Positions 32,795 to 44,955 of a stretch of 64,000 nucleotides of DNA are shown piece by piece (positions within the stretch are counted from its first letter, which is position 1; each line of letters starts with the position of its first letter). A program made the translations under genes and the position numbers. The notes beneath the pieces were generated by a model, which made no database searches, was not told the DNA's origin, and saw nothing but the letters and a program-made list of their open reading frames with translations. The stretch is from the NCBI GenBank assembly GCA_029204225.1, contig CM055101.1:5211246-5275245 (forward strand), written 5' to 3'. The DNA comes from Diphasiastrum complanatum. Taxonomy: Eukaryota; Streptophyta; Lycopodiopsida; Lycopodiales; Lycopodiaceae.

Positions 32795-33820
32795 TGTTGG
32801 ATTTACTCCTTCTACTCTCCTAAATCCCAATTTTTATCTGCCTCCATTCATGTTGCATATTTACACGCAAATTCGCACAGACGAAGAAAGGACGAATGAA
32901 TTGCGACACTATGTTCTTACATAGGTTATGGTGACAAGCAAAAAGGGGACACTACCTTACTGAATGCCAAAAGTGTCCTAAAAGCTAAGGCACCCTATAA
33001 ATCTTATCCTAAGGCCATTTGTAAGAGTGATGCACTTTTTATCATCACCAATGTTCACCTGACGTCACACCCCTTTCCACGCTCACCCTATGCAGTTGCG
33101 CTAACAGATTGGACAACAATTGCAGCCAACCATGATCTCTTACAAATAGCACATCCACTCTGTACTTTCACATCTGCACACCTATAATATTATGTATATA
33201 CCGGATACCATCTGTGTATTCTATAGTTCTGATGAAGAAGATAAGTCTTGAACAAGTGAAGGAGATTTTATTCCTCATTACAGATATAAATAAGCTTTGT
33301 AGGGCACACGGTTTCGTCCGCTACTGTCTTGTGCTCTACCACATTATTGACTTGTATACTTGATATACTTAATCTAATATAGTTCATTTGTTCTGCGTTT
33401 AGATCTGTGTCAATATTGCTATGCTTATTCTTCATTCTATCTGACCAATCTAGTTGCTCTTTCTAATAATAGACGATCAACTTTTAGTCTTGTCTTTCGC
33501 GAATCATTCGCGACTAATAGTATCAGTTGATCACAATCTAGCTCTTCGGGAATCATTCGTGACAGATAATTTGTCTTTCAATTCGCGACAAATTATTCAT
33601 CTAGCGCTTCATCCATTGAAGGCTTGGCTACGTAATCTAGAATGACTGTGATTTCTATCACCAAAGTTCTGTTCATCCTGATAGGCGTAGTCATGCTTAG
33701 GGAGAGAGTCAAATAATTCATTTCGCTACGCACGAATATTTTCTGTTCGAGCTCGTTTCTTGTTCAGTTCATTTCTCGTTCGTGTTCGTCACTTATTCTT
33801 CCTCCCTCTCTCTCCCAATA
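32795..33820 (+). repeat. Middle LTR of E (1026 bp)
   Basis: It starts TGTTGGATTTAC and ends CCAATA, where CCAACA is expected. It is followed directly by the primer site TGGTATCAGAGCT (33821-33833). No purine tract precedes it (ATATAGGAATCGAC), unlike a normal 3' LTR. It is about 136 bp shorter than the first LTR. Confidence 0.82.
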
Positions 33821-33977
33821 TGGTATCAGAGCTATCTTCATAGCTTGATTAGCTTCCACAGTACAAGACTCTACTAGCCGATAGAGTAATTGTCTTCTTG
33901 TTCTATATTTTTCAGTACCAGATTTTCATACTTAAGTCACTGATAGTTTCTCCTATGACTTAGACTGATTCTTTCAC

Positions 33978-34600
33978 ATGGACTCCCAAGGGAAAGCCAG
34001 TCCTCTCCTAGACAAGCTTGATGGAGCCAATTACCATCTGTGGAATTTTAAGATGAAAACTATACTAATGGCAAAAGAATTGTATGACGTTGTTACAGGT
34101 GCAGAAGGGAAACCCGAAGCAGATGACGCGGCAATCGCTAGATGGAAGCTGAAGGATGGAAAAGCTTTCGCGCTGATCATCCTCAACATCACGGATACAC
34201 AGATCGGCCATGTATCCAAAGCTCAGACATTGAAAGAAGTTTGGGATATCTTGAGCACGCTATACGAAATGCGAGATATAGCTTCCAAGCTACATCTCAA
34301 GAAGAAGTTCTACTCCCTCAAGATGACGAATGGTGATTCTTTACAGAATCACATTAATCAATTCAAGAACCTGCTAAGACAAATGGCCGCTGTCGGATCT
34401 GTCATAGATGATTAAGACGTAGTAATACAACTGCTTACAAGCTTGCCAAGTTCTTATGACAGCTGGGTGATGATCATCACAACTCATCCAAAATTGACTC
34501 TTTCAAGAGTCATCACTATGTTGTTGCAGGAAGACACGCGAAGGAATGAAGCCTCAAGTTTTTCAGCTAATTCTCATGCCTTAAACACCAACAAGAGCAT
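33978..34600 (+). pseudogene. Copia gag of E, second unit, truncated
   Basis: It starts MDSQGKASPLLDKLDG and follows the first E gag block for block. An in-frame TAA interrupts it at 34413-34415. The match continues to about 34600 (HALNTNKSM) and then changes abruptly to unrelated sequence. No zinc knuckle or pol follows. Confidence 0.83.
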
Positions 34601-34980
34601 GAGTCGAGTAGACCGAAGGATGCAATCAGATCTCGACTGAGGCAATTAGGTCAATTTTTGACCAGATCAATTAACTCACATCTCGATCGGACCGAATCAA
34701 GACCAAAACACATAACTTTCAAACAAGACCTTTGATTGCCATTTCGACCGAACCACCATCTTCCCAAAGCCTTAGAGTCTGAAAAAAAAAAGTCATGAAT
34801 ACCAAAAAAAAAAAAATTTCCAACAATAAAATCCATACTAATAGAAAGCTCTTTTCATACTGAGTCTCCCTCTTGACTTCTTTAAAAACCCAAAAAAAAA
34901 TCTAAAAACACCAAAAACCCTAAACAATCCAAAAACACTAGAAACTCATACCCAACACAAAAAAGTCACAACAGTACCCG
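34601..34980. other. Non-coding stretch before element F
   Basis: Contains repeated GATCTCGAC / GATCTCGATC phrases near 34630 and 34680, two A-rich runs (34783-34791 and 34804-34816) and no supported gene. It may be the leader of the F element. Confidence 0.4.
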
Positions 34981-35700
34981 GATGGACCCACATATAAATC
35001 CTGAAATACCAGAAGATTATCCATACGAGGTAAGGTCCCCTACAGTTGAACAAATCAGATGTCATAGGTTCTATCGAATGCGGTCCCAACTCCACGAGCC
35101 ATCCACAAACCCATTCATAGAAGAAGAGCCTGATAGAGCCAAGTCTTTATGAGCACGAGCCCAGTTTTATGGTACTGAATCCTCACAGGCCAAAACTCAA
35201 CTTAATGGCATTTTTGCTACTCACGGAGCTAATCTTGGGAGACGTACACCCAAGCTAGATCTACCCAAGTTTGATGGCAGTTTGGACCCTCAAAGATTTT
35301 TGCAAATCTTTGAGAATGCATGTGATGGTGAAACATCTCCCAATGCTATGGTCCAACTGTTTTCCATGACCATGATCGCTAAAGTACGTAACTTGGTTTT
35401 TAACCTTGATCATGAAGATAAGACAAACTGGTCAATTTTAAAAGAGTCTTTTATCAAGCATTTTAAGTTCTTTTGGCTTGATCGAGAGTCTTTTTGTCAA
35501 ATTAAGTAACATCAAAATGGCAAAAGATGAACGCGTATGAGACTATATCGAGCGTTTCCAACGCCTCAAAAGTCAAGTATAAGAACATCTCTCTGAACAA
35601 ATGCTCATCATCCAGTTTTTAGTCGGCCTTCCAAGATGGATCAGACGTGAGTTTAAATCCAATGATGAATATATGAGTCTTAAGTTAGCTATGTCTAATG
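34981..35700 (+). pseudogene. Ty3-type gag remnant F
   Basis: From MDPHINPEIPEDYPYEV onward the translation resembles plant Ty3/gypsy gag: LPKFDGSLDPQRFLQIFEN, then MVQLFSMTMIAKVRNLVF and NWSILKESFIKHF. Stops occur at about 35149 and 35507, and the rest continues in shifted frames (HLSEQMLIIQFLVGLP). It breaks off near 35700, where sequence coding on the other strand begins. Confidence 0.65.
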
Positions 35701-36062
35701 CCATCATGTTCATGTTGTTGAGCTAGAATAAGTTCTTGTTGCAGCTTTGTGAGTTCCGCTCGTAGTTGTGTGTTGCTTGTCGCCAGGTGGAGTACCCTAC
35801 TGTCTAAAATGGCCTTGGCTGCTACCGCCTCCGGGATGTATGTGTCCAGAGTTTGGTAAGTCGTCGTTAAGTCTGTTTTTGGAGCAGCTGGTACACTGGC
35901 ACTGATAGGAACTTGTGTGGTAGCGGCCCCGACGACTTGTGGAGATCCGTCGTCATTGTCTTCAATCAGGTTCTCGGGGGACCTGTTGTCATCTGGGTTG
36001 GTAGGATCAGTCCGATCTGAAGATGGTATAAAAATTGTCTGAACAAATACGTCACCAGGCAA
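35685..36062 (-). CDS. Unrecognised 125-aa minus-strand frame with coiled-coil-like end
   Basis: The frame starts MPGDVFVQTIFIPSSDRTDP and ends in a heptad-like stretch (NTQLRAELTKLQQELILA). Between it and the upstream frame (36063-36971), minus-strand translations are rich in P, S and T with stops, as in a low-complexity linker. Possibly the C terminus of the same protein as 37370-36972. Function unknown. Confidence 0.38.
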   Translation of the reverse strand: MPGDVFVQTIFIPSSDRTDPTNPDDNRSPENLIEDNDDGSPQVVGAATTQVPISASVPAAPKTDLTTTYQTLDTYIPEAVAAKAILDSRVLHLATSNTQLRAELTKLQQELILAQQHEHDGIRHS

Positions 36063-36971
36063 TGGTTGGTTGCCCTCGGCAACCTTTGGTGGCGAAACAT
36101 GTGAGGTGAGAGAAGCAGCAGTGTAAACGAGAGTGGGGACGGTTTGTCCAAACGAGAGAATGGGTGGAATAGACGGGAGCTAAATTGTGGTGTGGAGCAT
36201 GGAAGGCGAGGATGGAGCAGAAATGGTCTGACATGGGGGTGAAAAGTTGATGACTTTCATCCTCGCCAGAGTGTCCAGAGACAATTGAGAATTAGAGGGA
36301 TTAAACTAGAGAGGAGCGACGGTGGCGACAGGAGTGATGGAGGATGCGATGGTGATGGAAGGGGTAGTGGATAATGGAACAAAAATGGAAGTGGTATCAA
36401 CAGAAAAAACAGAAATGAAAATAGAAGCAGTCGTGGATGGAGCAGAAAGAAGAGTAGTGACAACAGAGACAGGAGGGGAAGGTTGTATAGAAGAAGAAGT
36501 GGCGGTGGTTGATGGAGTGGTTACTCATGGGTCATGGGTATGTCGTCTAGTGGTAGGTGGAGATGAGGAAGAAGGAGCAGCACCACACATTCTCTTGTTG
36601 GCCGTTGTGTCAATAACTGCGGGTTGGGAAGATGTGGATGCGACGGATGGAAGATAAAAGACTGGAGCAGCAGAAGCCGCACACTTTCGTCTCGAGAAGT
36701 TCGCAGGCAAAATTACACAACAAGAGACATGCTGTGATATGCTCACGGTTGTTATGTTTGATGGAGATGGTTAGTTCATAAATGAGGAAGGCGTGCCAGT
36801 CGTATGGCACAACCGTGGGACCAGGGAATGCCAGGAAGGATTCCACTATTACTCAGCAGCGTGGACTGGATTTTGTCCTTGCAAAATGTTGAAACAACTA
36901 GAAAGTTGTTTAACATATGTGCAGCCGCCTGTATGACTGATTCCGTGATAACATCTATCAGGTAACCGTTG

Positions 36972-37370
36972 TTAGTATGGATGGAAATCTTTGGTGCAGT
37001 CTTGGCGATGAAAGGTTTGATCAGACTTTTTTCCTGACGATGGGAGATGGGTTGACTGTCGCCGGACATAATGCCAACGGTGAATCGAGTTTGCATTAAT
37101 CCTGACGTTGTACGTGGTACCTTGGTATAGGAAGTAGAAGCGCGACTTCAATGCATCCCAAGTGACGTAAGCGTGAAGGGCAAGGCTCATGTTAATCTCA
37201 AAATGAAAAAGCGCCAGGAAAAAATCCATTGCCTCAAGAATTGGGCCAGCAGTCTGAAGCCATGGTTGAATCAGAGTGTTAGAGAGTAAGGGCCAGATCT
37301 GTGTGGCCAAGGGTATTTCACGCTGGATCACCTGCTTGGTGCCAGAGTCTTTCGAAGATGAAGAGACCAT
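36972..37370 (-). CDS. Unrecognised 132-aa minus-strand frame
   Basis: The frame begins MVSSSSKDSGTKQVIQREIP and continues with a tryptophan-rich hydrophobic block (IWPLLSNTLIQPWLQTAG, VTWDALKSRFYFLYQ). The base composition is noticeably more GC-rich than the Copia elements. It resembles in style the N-terminal globular domain of accessory ORFs carried by large plant Ty3-type elements, but I recognise no specific family. With the frame at 36062-35685 it may form one broken gene with a serine/threonine/proline-rich middle. Confidence 0.4.
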   Translation of the reverse strand: MVSSSSKDSGTKQVIQREIPLATQIWPLLSNTLIQPWLQTAGPILEAMDFFLALFHFEINMSLALHAYVTWDALKSRFYFLYQGTTYNVRINANSIHRWHYVRRQSTHLPSSGKKSDQTFHRQDCTKDFHPY

Positions 37371-37699
37371 GTTAGCAGTGATAGTTAAAATGCAAAAAAG
37401 TAGGAAAAACGGTGGAAAAGGTAAAAAGAGGTGGAAATGACAAAAAATGTGAATAACGAGTGTTGGATGGTAAGAACTGTAGTTAAGAGCACAGATCTGG
37501 GTTTGGAATGTGCAGATGATATCTTGTATGAAGTTTGGTCACAAACAGAGAACTTGGAAATTTCAGTGAAAATTTGAACAGAGCTTCACCAACAAAGGTG
37601 AGAAATGACTCGAATTCATCCCTTATATAGCGGAATTTAGAGTGCGTATTAGGTGAAATCCACTTTCCCTTGTTCAGTTCCATCCAAATTTTGGCAGGG

Positions 37700-38110
37700 A
37701 CTTTTTCCACAAAATTCTACGACCTCAGAGAAGCCTGCGAGAGTTCAGAAGGTGATTTGACTATCCTACGAAGGTTCTGCGAGAGTTCAAACTGTCTACG
37801 AGAGTTCAACTCTCACATGAGGTGATCTCTCGCACAACATGTTCCTATGATTGGATTTTCAAGATCAGACCATGTAGACAGGCTAATTTCACTGCTCTGA
37901 TTTCATTTATGCCCCTTGCAAAGGTTGGTAGGATGATCTTGATGCTCTACGAAAGTTTTGAAGATTCAGCCTCTGAGAACCCTCGCACACACTCAAAAAT
38001 GATGATCTCTCTTTCAAGAACTCTTGCAGAGATTTTTATGGATGCATCTAGGTCAGATATAGTGACTGTACAAGTTTCAAGAGCTATCTCCCAGGGATCT
38101 CCAAAAATCA
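37700..38110. repeat. Cluster of TGCGAGAGTT-like boxes
   Basis: Short boxes of the type TGCGAGAGTT, TACGAGAGTTC and their reverse CTCTCGCA recur in both orientations: near 37736, 37779, 37797, 37811, 37831, 37978 and 38020. No gene lies here. The same kind of cluster occurs in the leader of Ty3-type element G (56380-56919 and 60927-61160), suggesting this is leader or LTR of a related element. Confidence 0.5.
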
Positions 38111-38119
38111 TGGAAAAAG

Positions 38120-38826
38120 TGCACTTTTAGAGTGTTTTTTAATGAGATCTTGAGATTTTCTGATTTTTAACTTTTGCAAACTGGTAATCAGAGATGCATA
38201 CCATATATGAGGAAATAAGGAGTCTGTTCCCCCTTGCTGTTGCCGAATAATTTTTTTTCGAATAGCTAAGTTGGTGACTTGCATAGTATATGGGATGGTC
38301 TTTCTTCTTATCATCCTTTTGGCTCAAACAGACACTAATAGCAAAAACTGATACATCCACAAAACAATGAAATAGTTTTGTCCAGTTAGGTGGTCTCAAA
38401 ATTGAAGCATTAATCAATTTGTGCTTAAGTTCTTCAAATGCTCTCTATTGTGATGTCGTCCAAATATAAGCAACTTGTTTCTTAAGTAACTGTGTAAGTG
38501 CTGCAGCAATATAGGCATAATTCTGGATAAATCTTTGATAGTAACCTACATGTTCTAAGAAACCTCTTAGTTCATGTAGATTTGTTGGTATCGACAGATT
38601 CTTGAGAACTTCGACTTTATCTTTGTCGACTTCAATTCATCTATTCAATATTCTGTGACCCAGAAGTATACCTTCTCTCATACCGAAGAAACATTTTTCG
38701 GGGTGAAGTGACAAACATGTGTCACGACACCTCTACAATGTAAGCTTCAGTTTCTGTATAGGAGTCTTAATATTACTGTAAACACAGAAGTCATCAATAA
38801 AAATTTCGAGAAATGTTCTAAAAAAA
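38120..38826 (-). pseudogene. Ty3-type RT/RNase H fragment H
   Basis: Reading leftwards from 38826, the translation gives FLEIFIDDFCVYS, an RT catalytic block with the aspartate pair. It then gives LHPEKCFFGM, LLGH and LRGFLEHVGYYQRFI, followed by RNase H: LFHCFVDVSVFAISVCL with PIYYASHQLSYSKKNYSATA. Several stops are present. Both ends are abrupt: Copia I's LTR remnant at 38827 and the box cluster at 38110. Only about 235 codons remain. Confidence 0.75.
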
Positions 38827-38827
38827 G

Positions 38828-39027
38828 GCTATTTTAAGCTCCTACTTTTTCTCTACCCTATCTATGCACTCTTTGGACACATTCCAAAGGTACCATTACA
38901 AAGCTAGGTTAATTATTTGACTTAGAATAAGGTATTATATTCTTTTGGCACATGTGACATCCCACATCATGGCCTCAAAGTCATTTACAAGTGGAATTTT
39001 TGCAAACTAGCTTGTGTAAATTTAACA
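38828..39027 (-). repeat. 3' LTR remnant of I
   Basis: It matches 42852-43041 (GCTATTTTAAGCTCC at one end, CTAGCTT near the other) with few changes. It has ten bases (GTGTAAATTT) near the terminus that the 5' copy lacks. About 480 bp of LTR are missing on the left, where fragment H begins. Confidence 0.82.
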
Positions 39028-39146
39028 CTCCTCCTCACAACTAGTTTGAAGATAACATAGACTTGCTTATCAATCCTAGGGTTGATCTTAACTTCACAAA
39101 TGTAGCTCTTTGAAGTGGTTTAGTGAGAATATCATCAACACATTCA

Positions 39147-40403
39147 CTACTTGCCCACATGCTCCAAAGATATCTCCTTAGATTGCACCTTCTCTCTCAC
39201 AAAATGATGAGATATCTCGATATGTTTTGACCTTGCATGGAAGATTGGATTGGTTGCAAGGTGTTGGGCTAAAATGTTGGAACAACATCTAAACTCATGA
39301 CTTTCAACTCCATAAGTAGCCTTTTGATCCATAGTAGCTCCTTTGTTGTAGTGGTGAGAGCTTTATACTTTACCTCGATAAAAGAAAGTGAGATGATTTC
39401 TTGTTTCTTTGACAACCAAGAAATTGCTCCTCTACCAATGAATGTTGCATAGGCACTTGTGGACTTCCTATTCCTTTTGTCACCTGCAAAATTTGAGTCA
39501 TTAAAGACATGCAAATCAATGACATCTCCTCTATAGAGAATTCCATGATCTAGAGTACTTGAGATGTATCTCAAGATCCTTTTAGCATTTTTTTAATGTA
39601 TCACTAATGGATATTACATATATTGACTTAGCCTACACACAGTAAAGCATAAATCAGGCCTAGTTATGGTGATCCACATGTTATAGACCAGGCTTATAAA
39701 GAGTGATGTCCATAAAGGATGCTTCATCACTTTTATTGAGCACTTGTACATCTTGCTCCATTGGCATTTCTACATGCTTGCAATCTTGCATCTTGAATCT
39801 ATTGAACAAACTTTGAGCATACTTATATTGACTAATGAAGATGAAATTTGAACCTCTAAGTACTTCTATGCCCAATATGAAGTGAAGTTGACCAAGATCT
39901 ACCATCTTAAATTCTAGAGCTAGATTTTCTCAATACCATCAATGTTATCACCCCTAAGGATGATGTCATCTACATAAATCAATAAAAGTACAATGCCATT
40001 TAAATCATACATTATACTGAGTGAATCCAATAGAAACTAAGAAATCATGAAGTCTTGAATTCCAAGACCTTGATGTTTGCTTCAAACCATATAAGCTCCT
40101 TTGAAGATGACATACTTTACCTTCCATCCCGAGCTTGATGAAGCCTTGGGGCTGCTCCATGAAGATGTCTTCTTCCAAATAGCCATTTAAGAATGAATTA
40201 GAAGCATCCATTTGAAAGAGCATCCAACCAAAATGTGAAGCAAGTGCAAGAAGCAATCTTATTGTGACCATCTTGGCAAAGGGTGCAAAAGTTTCTTCAT
40301 AATCTATGCCCTTTGCTTGAGCATATCCTTTGAAAACTAATCTTGCCTTGTGTTTGCTTAACATTTCCATCCAAAATTGAGTTTTAGCAAAAAAAAAACC
40401 CAT
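39147..40403 (-). pseudogene. RT and RNase H of I, frameshifted
   Basis: RT reads KHKARLVFKGYAQAKGID, MDASNSFLNGYLEED and RSLYGLKQ. Y-V-D-D follows near 39970-39981 in a shifted frame. LGIEVLRGSNFIFIS is present, and RNase H reads NDSNFAGDKRNRKSTSAY and SWLSKKQEIISLS. The RNase H DSD triad is altered (NDSN), and the SSCEAEY motif reads FIEVKY. At least three frame breaks occur. The N-terminal join (FFFAKTQFWMEMLSKHKAR) shows where integrase was lost. Confidence 0.82.
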
Positions 40404-40413
40404 TTACATCCAA

Positions 40414-40750
40414 TCACATTCTTAAGAGGTTAATGATCTTGCCATCCTTCTTGATGCTACATGTATTTGTCGTGAACTCCACAATCAAACCATTTTCAAG
40501 CAATTTTCCTACACTAAGCAAGCTCTTAGTGATACTAGGAATGTAAAGTACTACATCAATCTTGATCTTCCTTGAAGATCCCAAGCATAAAGGTATGGAT
40601 CCTATGCCTTCTACCTTACAAGCATAATCATTTTCTATAAAATTTGACTTGAGAGGTCCTTCATAGGTAGATAAGGTTGAAAAATACACCCTCTTACTTG
40701 TCGTGTGGGAGCTAGCCCCACTATCTATCCATTAAGGGTCTTCACCTCTT
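40414..40750 (-). pseudogene. Copia I protease and linker
   Basis: The protease motif reads WIDSGASSH with a stop (TAA near 40732) where the first tryptophan belongs. VEGIGSIPLCLGSS and LYIPSITKSLLSVGKLL follow, matching A and C. The frame ends at 40414 just after the position where the integrase zinc site should start. Confidence 0.8.
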
Positions 40751-40817
40751 ATGCTTGAAGATGAAAAACTTGACATCATGACTGAATCTTCATGAGAGCT
40801 CTCCTCTTCCTCTTGGC

Positions 40818-41495
40818 CTAGGTTTGCTTGACTTTAATCTTGCTTCTTCTTGAAGCACTCGGAGGCATCGTTCCCCATCTTTCCACAAAAGTAGCATTTG
40901 ATCTTCGACTTATCCTTCTCTTGCTCAGGCTTGGAGTTGAAGATACTTTTTTATCTTCACCTTTGACTTGGTTCTTCTTGAATGCAACACCTTTTCCTTT
41001 GGATTTTCTCTTGCTCTTGATGAAGATGTGAGTTCTCCTACTATCCTCGGCCATGAGGACTCCTTGGAGATCTTCAAGTGAGGGCAACTTGCCCATGATT
41101 GTATAGCCTTGCACCAAGTTAGCAAAATCCACACTTAAACCATTCAAGATTAGTTGAACAAGTTCACTTTCCGTAATGGAATCTCCTATATAAGCATGCT
41201 CCTTGTTTAAGTCCTTAACTCTCAACACATATGAATGTCCACTCTTTCCTTTAGCTTGAAAACATTGAGGGATTTGATTCTTCAAGGATAGCAACCTTGA
41301 AGTATTCTTGGATTCGTATATCTTTTGAAGAGTTTCCCATGCTCCTTGAGCCGAGGTGCAAGCACCTACCTCCTTAAGAATCTCATTAGTTGCATTCATT
41401 TCTAAACAATGGAGAGCAACCTTGCACCTCCTTTTGTATTTTGTAGCTTCTTGAGGGTGAATAGGCTCATCCTCTTCACCACTCACTATATCCAT
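40818..41495 (-). pseudogene. Copia I gag, N-terminally truncated
   Basis: The frame begins at the block equivalent to residue 38 or so of A gag (MDIVSGEEDEPIHPQEATKY). It continues with ALHCLEMNATNEILKEVG, LVQLILNGL and a basic region. A frameshift puts the zinc knuckle (CYFCGKMG) into another frame near 40880. Upstream of 41495 the first gag block is not recognisable. Confidence 0.8.
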
Positions 41496-41624
41496 TAGAT
41501 CTTGTAAACAAGATCTTGATCACAAGAATAGATGCAAAATAGAAATGATTGAAAGACTAGCTATCCCACTTCCTAGGGACTTGAGAATGCTCAAAACTTG
41601 ACCTCTCAAGATCCTACCTGATCT

Positions 41625-41772
41625 TAAGCCAAATCAAATCTATTAATGTTAACAAGAATGGAAACTAGCTTGAATTTGCATAAAAATTGACCCGATATTA
41701 AGCCAAATCAAATCTATTAATGTTAACAAGAATGGAAACTAGCTTGAATTTGCATAAAAATTGGATCTAGAA
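41625..41772. repeat. Tandem duplication, 74-bp unit, two copies
   Basis: The segment beginning TAAGCCAAATCAAATC at 41625 recurs at 41699 with near identity to TTGCATAAAAATTG. It lies in the leader of Copia I between gag and the primer site. Local slippage or unequal exchange is the simplest origin. Confidence 0.88.
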
Positions 41773-42359
41773 TTGCCTCCTCCTTGATCTCGACTTCACA
41801 AGGATATAAGATTCACCTAACCTGAACCAAAAGGATTCATATGCACATAAATGCCTCTTCAAATCATTCCTACAAGATCAGGTTGAATCATCATGCAATA
41901 ATCAATCCAAACTATCACAAATCAAGCAAAATTGAACACAATCTTGACTAGAATTGCATTCACTTGATGAGCACTTATCAAAATCTTTGGGCTGATCCCA
42001 AAATTGAATTTCTAAGATCTCAATAAGTCTAAGAGAGACCTATTATAGTACCAAAGATAAGGATCAACCTTCCTTTTAATTTATTGAAAACTCTTCCTTG
42101 AAATAGACTCCACAAATCGAGTAGCATCAATATGAGGAAAGTGCAAAATACTTGCTATTTTGATCCAATTCATAAGAGATGACCACAACTCGGATTTTGA
42201 AGCTAAAAATCATGTAGTTAAAAAACCATTAGATCCCTCTTCATTCAGATTGATCAAGTATTGAAGATACTAATCATGATTATGTCTTGATAGCAATCAA
42301 TGCTTGAATTGCATCAAAATCTATGATTCTAGCATGAAATGAAGCTCATTTCTTGGAAT

Positions 42360-42372
42360 GGCTCTGATACCA
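42360..42372 (-). other. Primer-binding site of I
   Basis: On the minus strand TGGTATCAGAGCC lies immediately after the LTR end (TATCA, reverse TGATA at 42373), the Met-tRNA complement. Confidence 0.88.
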
Positions 42373-43041
42373 TGATAAAAATACAGAAAAATAAACCCAT
42401 TTGGTCCTAGAAATGATGGAGAAAGCACCTACTTATGATCTAAACAAGATCTAGAAGCTAGATTACTAATCAACGGCTTGATTCCTAGCTTATCTTGGCT
42501 TGAACCCCATGAATCAGCTCCAAAACTCTTCACGCATGTGGATGTATGGCCTGTTGCTGTCTGTGTACTATACCTACAATTCCAATCTCAGTCAATGATC
42601 TTAAAGAATTATATTCCAATATCATTCATCAATCAAATCATAGGCTAAAACTAGTCAAGAAGGAAAATCTCAATTTTGCTCATAATTGGATGGAAATCCC
42701 ATCACATATTTATACATGTAGAGCTCATATCTGAGCATATTAGGGCTTATATGTAATCATCAAAACCTAACCCTAACATCTAACCTAAAGATTTACTTGA
42801 TCCACCCTATTTAGGCTCAATACCTTGAGATCCAAAAACAATGAGAAAATTGCTATTTTAAGCTCCTACTTTTTCTCTACCCTATCTATGCACTCTTTGG
42901 ACACATTCCAAAGCTACCATTCCAATTCTAGGTTAATGATTTGACTTAGAATAAGGTATCCTATGCTTTTGGCACGTGTGACATCCCACAACATGGCCTC
43001 AAAGTCATTTACAAGTAAAATTTATGCAAACTAGCTTAACA
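42373..43041 (-). repeat. 5' LTR of I (669 bp)
   Basis: Bounded by the primer site on the right-to-left reading and by ...TTAACA at 43041. It carries a degenerate palindrome CACGCATGTG at 42531-42540 and a GGCACGTGTG box at 42971-42980, rather than the perfect CACACGTGTG of A, B, C, J and L. Confidence 0.78.
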
Positions 43042-44159
<1,118 letters not shown>

Positions 44160-44955
44160 TGTTGAAAATGAAAAATCATCTATCTTGACTTTAGGCTTGC
44201 TACAAATTTTTTTGTTATGCAAGTATATTGTTTCATAATGTAAATGCCAAATTTGGCCTAGAAGGAACTCGAGTTATATGGGTTTCTTAAAACTAGTTGG
44301 TAGTATACAACTTGCATATAGATTGTAGACTTAGAAATGTCATTAATACGCTTGTAGAAACTCGTGGCATATCACATGCAATTGTTGTGAGTGATCCATA
44401 GTGACATGAAAGGCATGCACAAAGTAAAATGGACACATGCATGATGATTTGTACAATTCTAGATAAAAAAAGGACACTTGGTAAAAGTAGGTAGAAATGC
44501 ATGCATGAGATGTGACAAATGTCACTTAGACTCTAGTTTTCACTTTAGATCTGGATGAAAGGTGGATGGATGTGGTTCTACCTTGAGCTACCTCAAACTC
44601 CATAAATATGTGTAGCTATTCTCATAATATTTGATGAAGGACCAAGCTTTGAAGCTATTCCATGCCATTTTGGATCTACACCAATATTTGCTTGAATATC
44701 TCTCTCTCTTTCTCTCTCTAGTTCGTGTTGAGGCTTATGCTCATACACTAAATTCTTGTACTTTTGCTCTCTTGAAATCAAAGCTATCATTCTCTGATTC
44801 TTAGCATGCTAGATTGTGGTTAAGCCATTAAATTTTGTACTAAATCTTGCTATTCAATTTAAAATCAGTTTTTTGTGCTAATCATAAAAGCTTAATAAGA
44901 TCAATCACATTTGTGGATCATTCCCACACGTGTGAACTTGCTGGAAATTTTGTCA
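44160..44955 (+). repeat. 5' LTR of J (796 bp)
   Basis: It starts TGTTGAAAATG and ends TTTTGTCA next to the primer site. A TATA-like CATAAATAT lies at 44601-44609. CACACGTGTG lies at 44925-44934, only 21 bases before the LTR end. The 3' half recurs at 51286-51846. Confidence 0.85.

Larger units (their letters stand above)
29039..34600 (+). mobile_element. Tandem Copia element E: LTR-internal-LTR-internal
   Basis: LTR 29039-30200, primer site, gag, protease/integrase remnant, LTR 32795-33820, primer site, and a second gag that stops at about 34600 with no third LTR. The middle LTR serves as the 3' LTR of the first unit and the 5' LTR of the second. The first unit lacks RT, RNase H and a polypurine tract entirely. 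The two gag copies are similar but clearly diverged, so the arrangement is older than the A array. Confidence 0.8.
38828..43041 (-). mobile_element. Copia element I, minus strand, integrase deleted
   Basis: Reading leftwards: LTR 43041-42373, primer site 42372-42360, leader, gag, protease, RT, RNase H, purine tract (reverse CTCCTCCTC at 39028-39036) and a 200-bp LTR remnant (39027-38828). The interior is about 3.3 kb against about 4.6 kb in A. The difference is mostly the missing integrase between 40403 and 40414. Frames are broken throughout. Confidence 0.82.

Noticed and set aside
36322-36657. Plus-strand 111-codon Val/Gly/Glu-rich frame
   Set aside because: It is antisense to the P/S/T-rich minus-strand region. 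Its composition looks like a shadow of low-complexity sequence.
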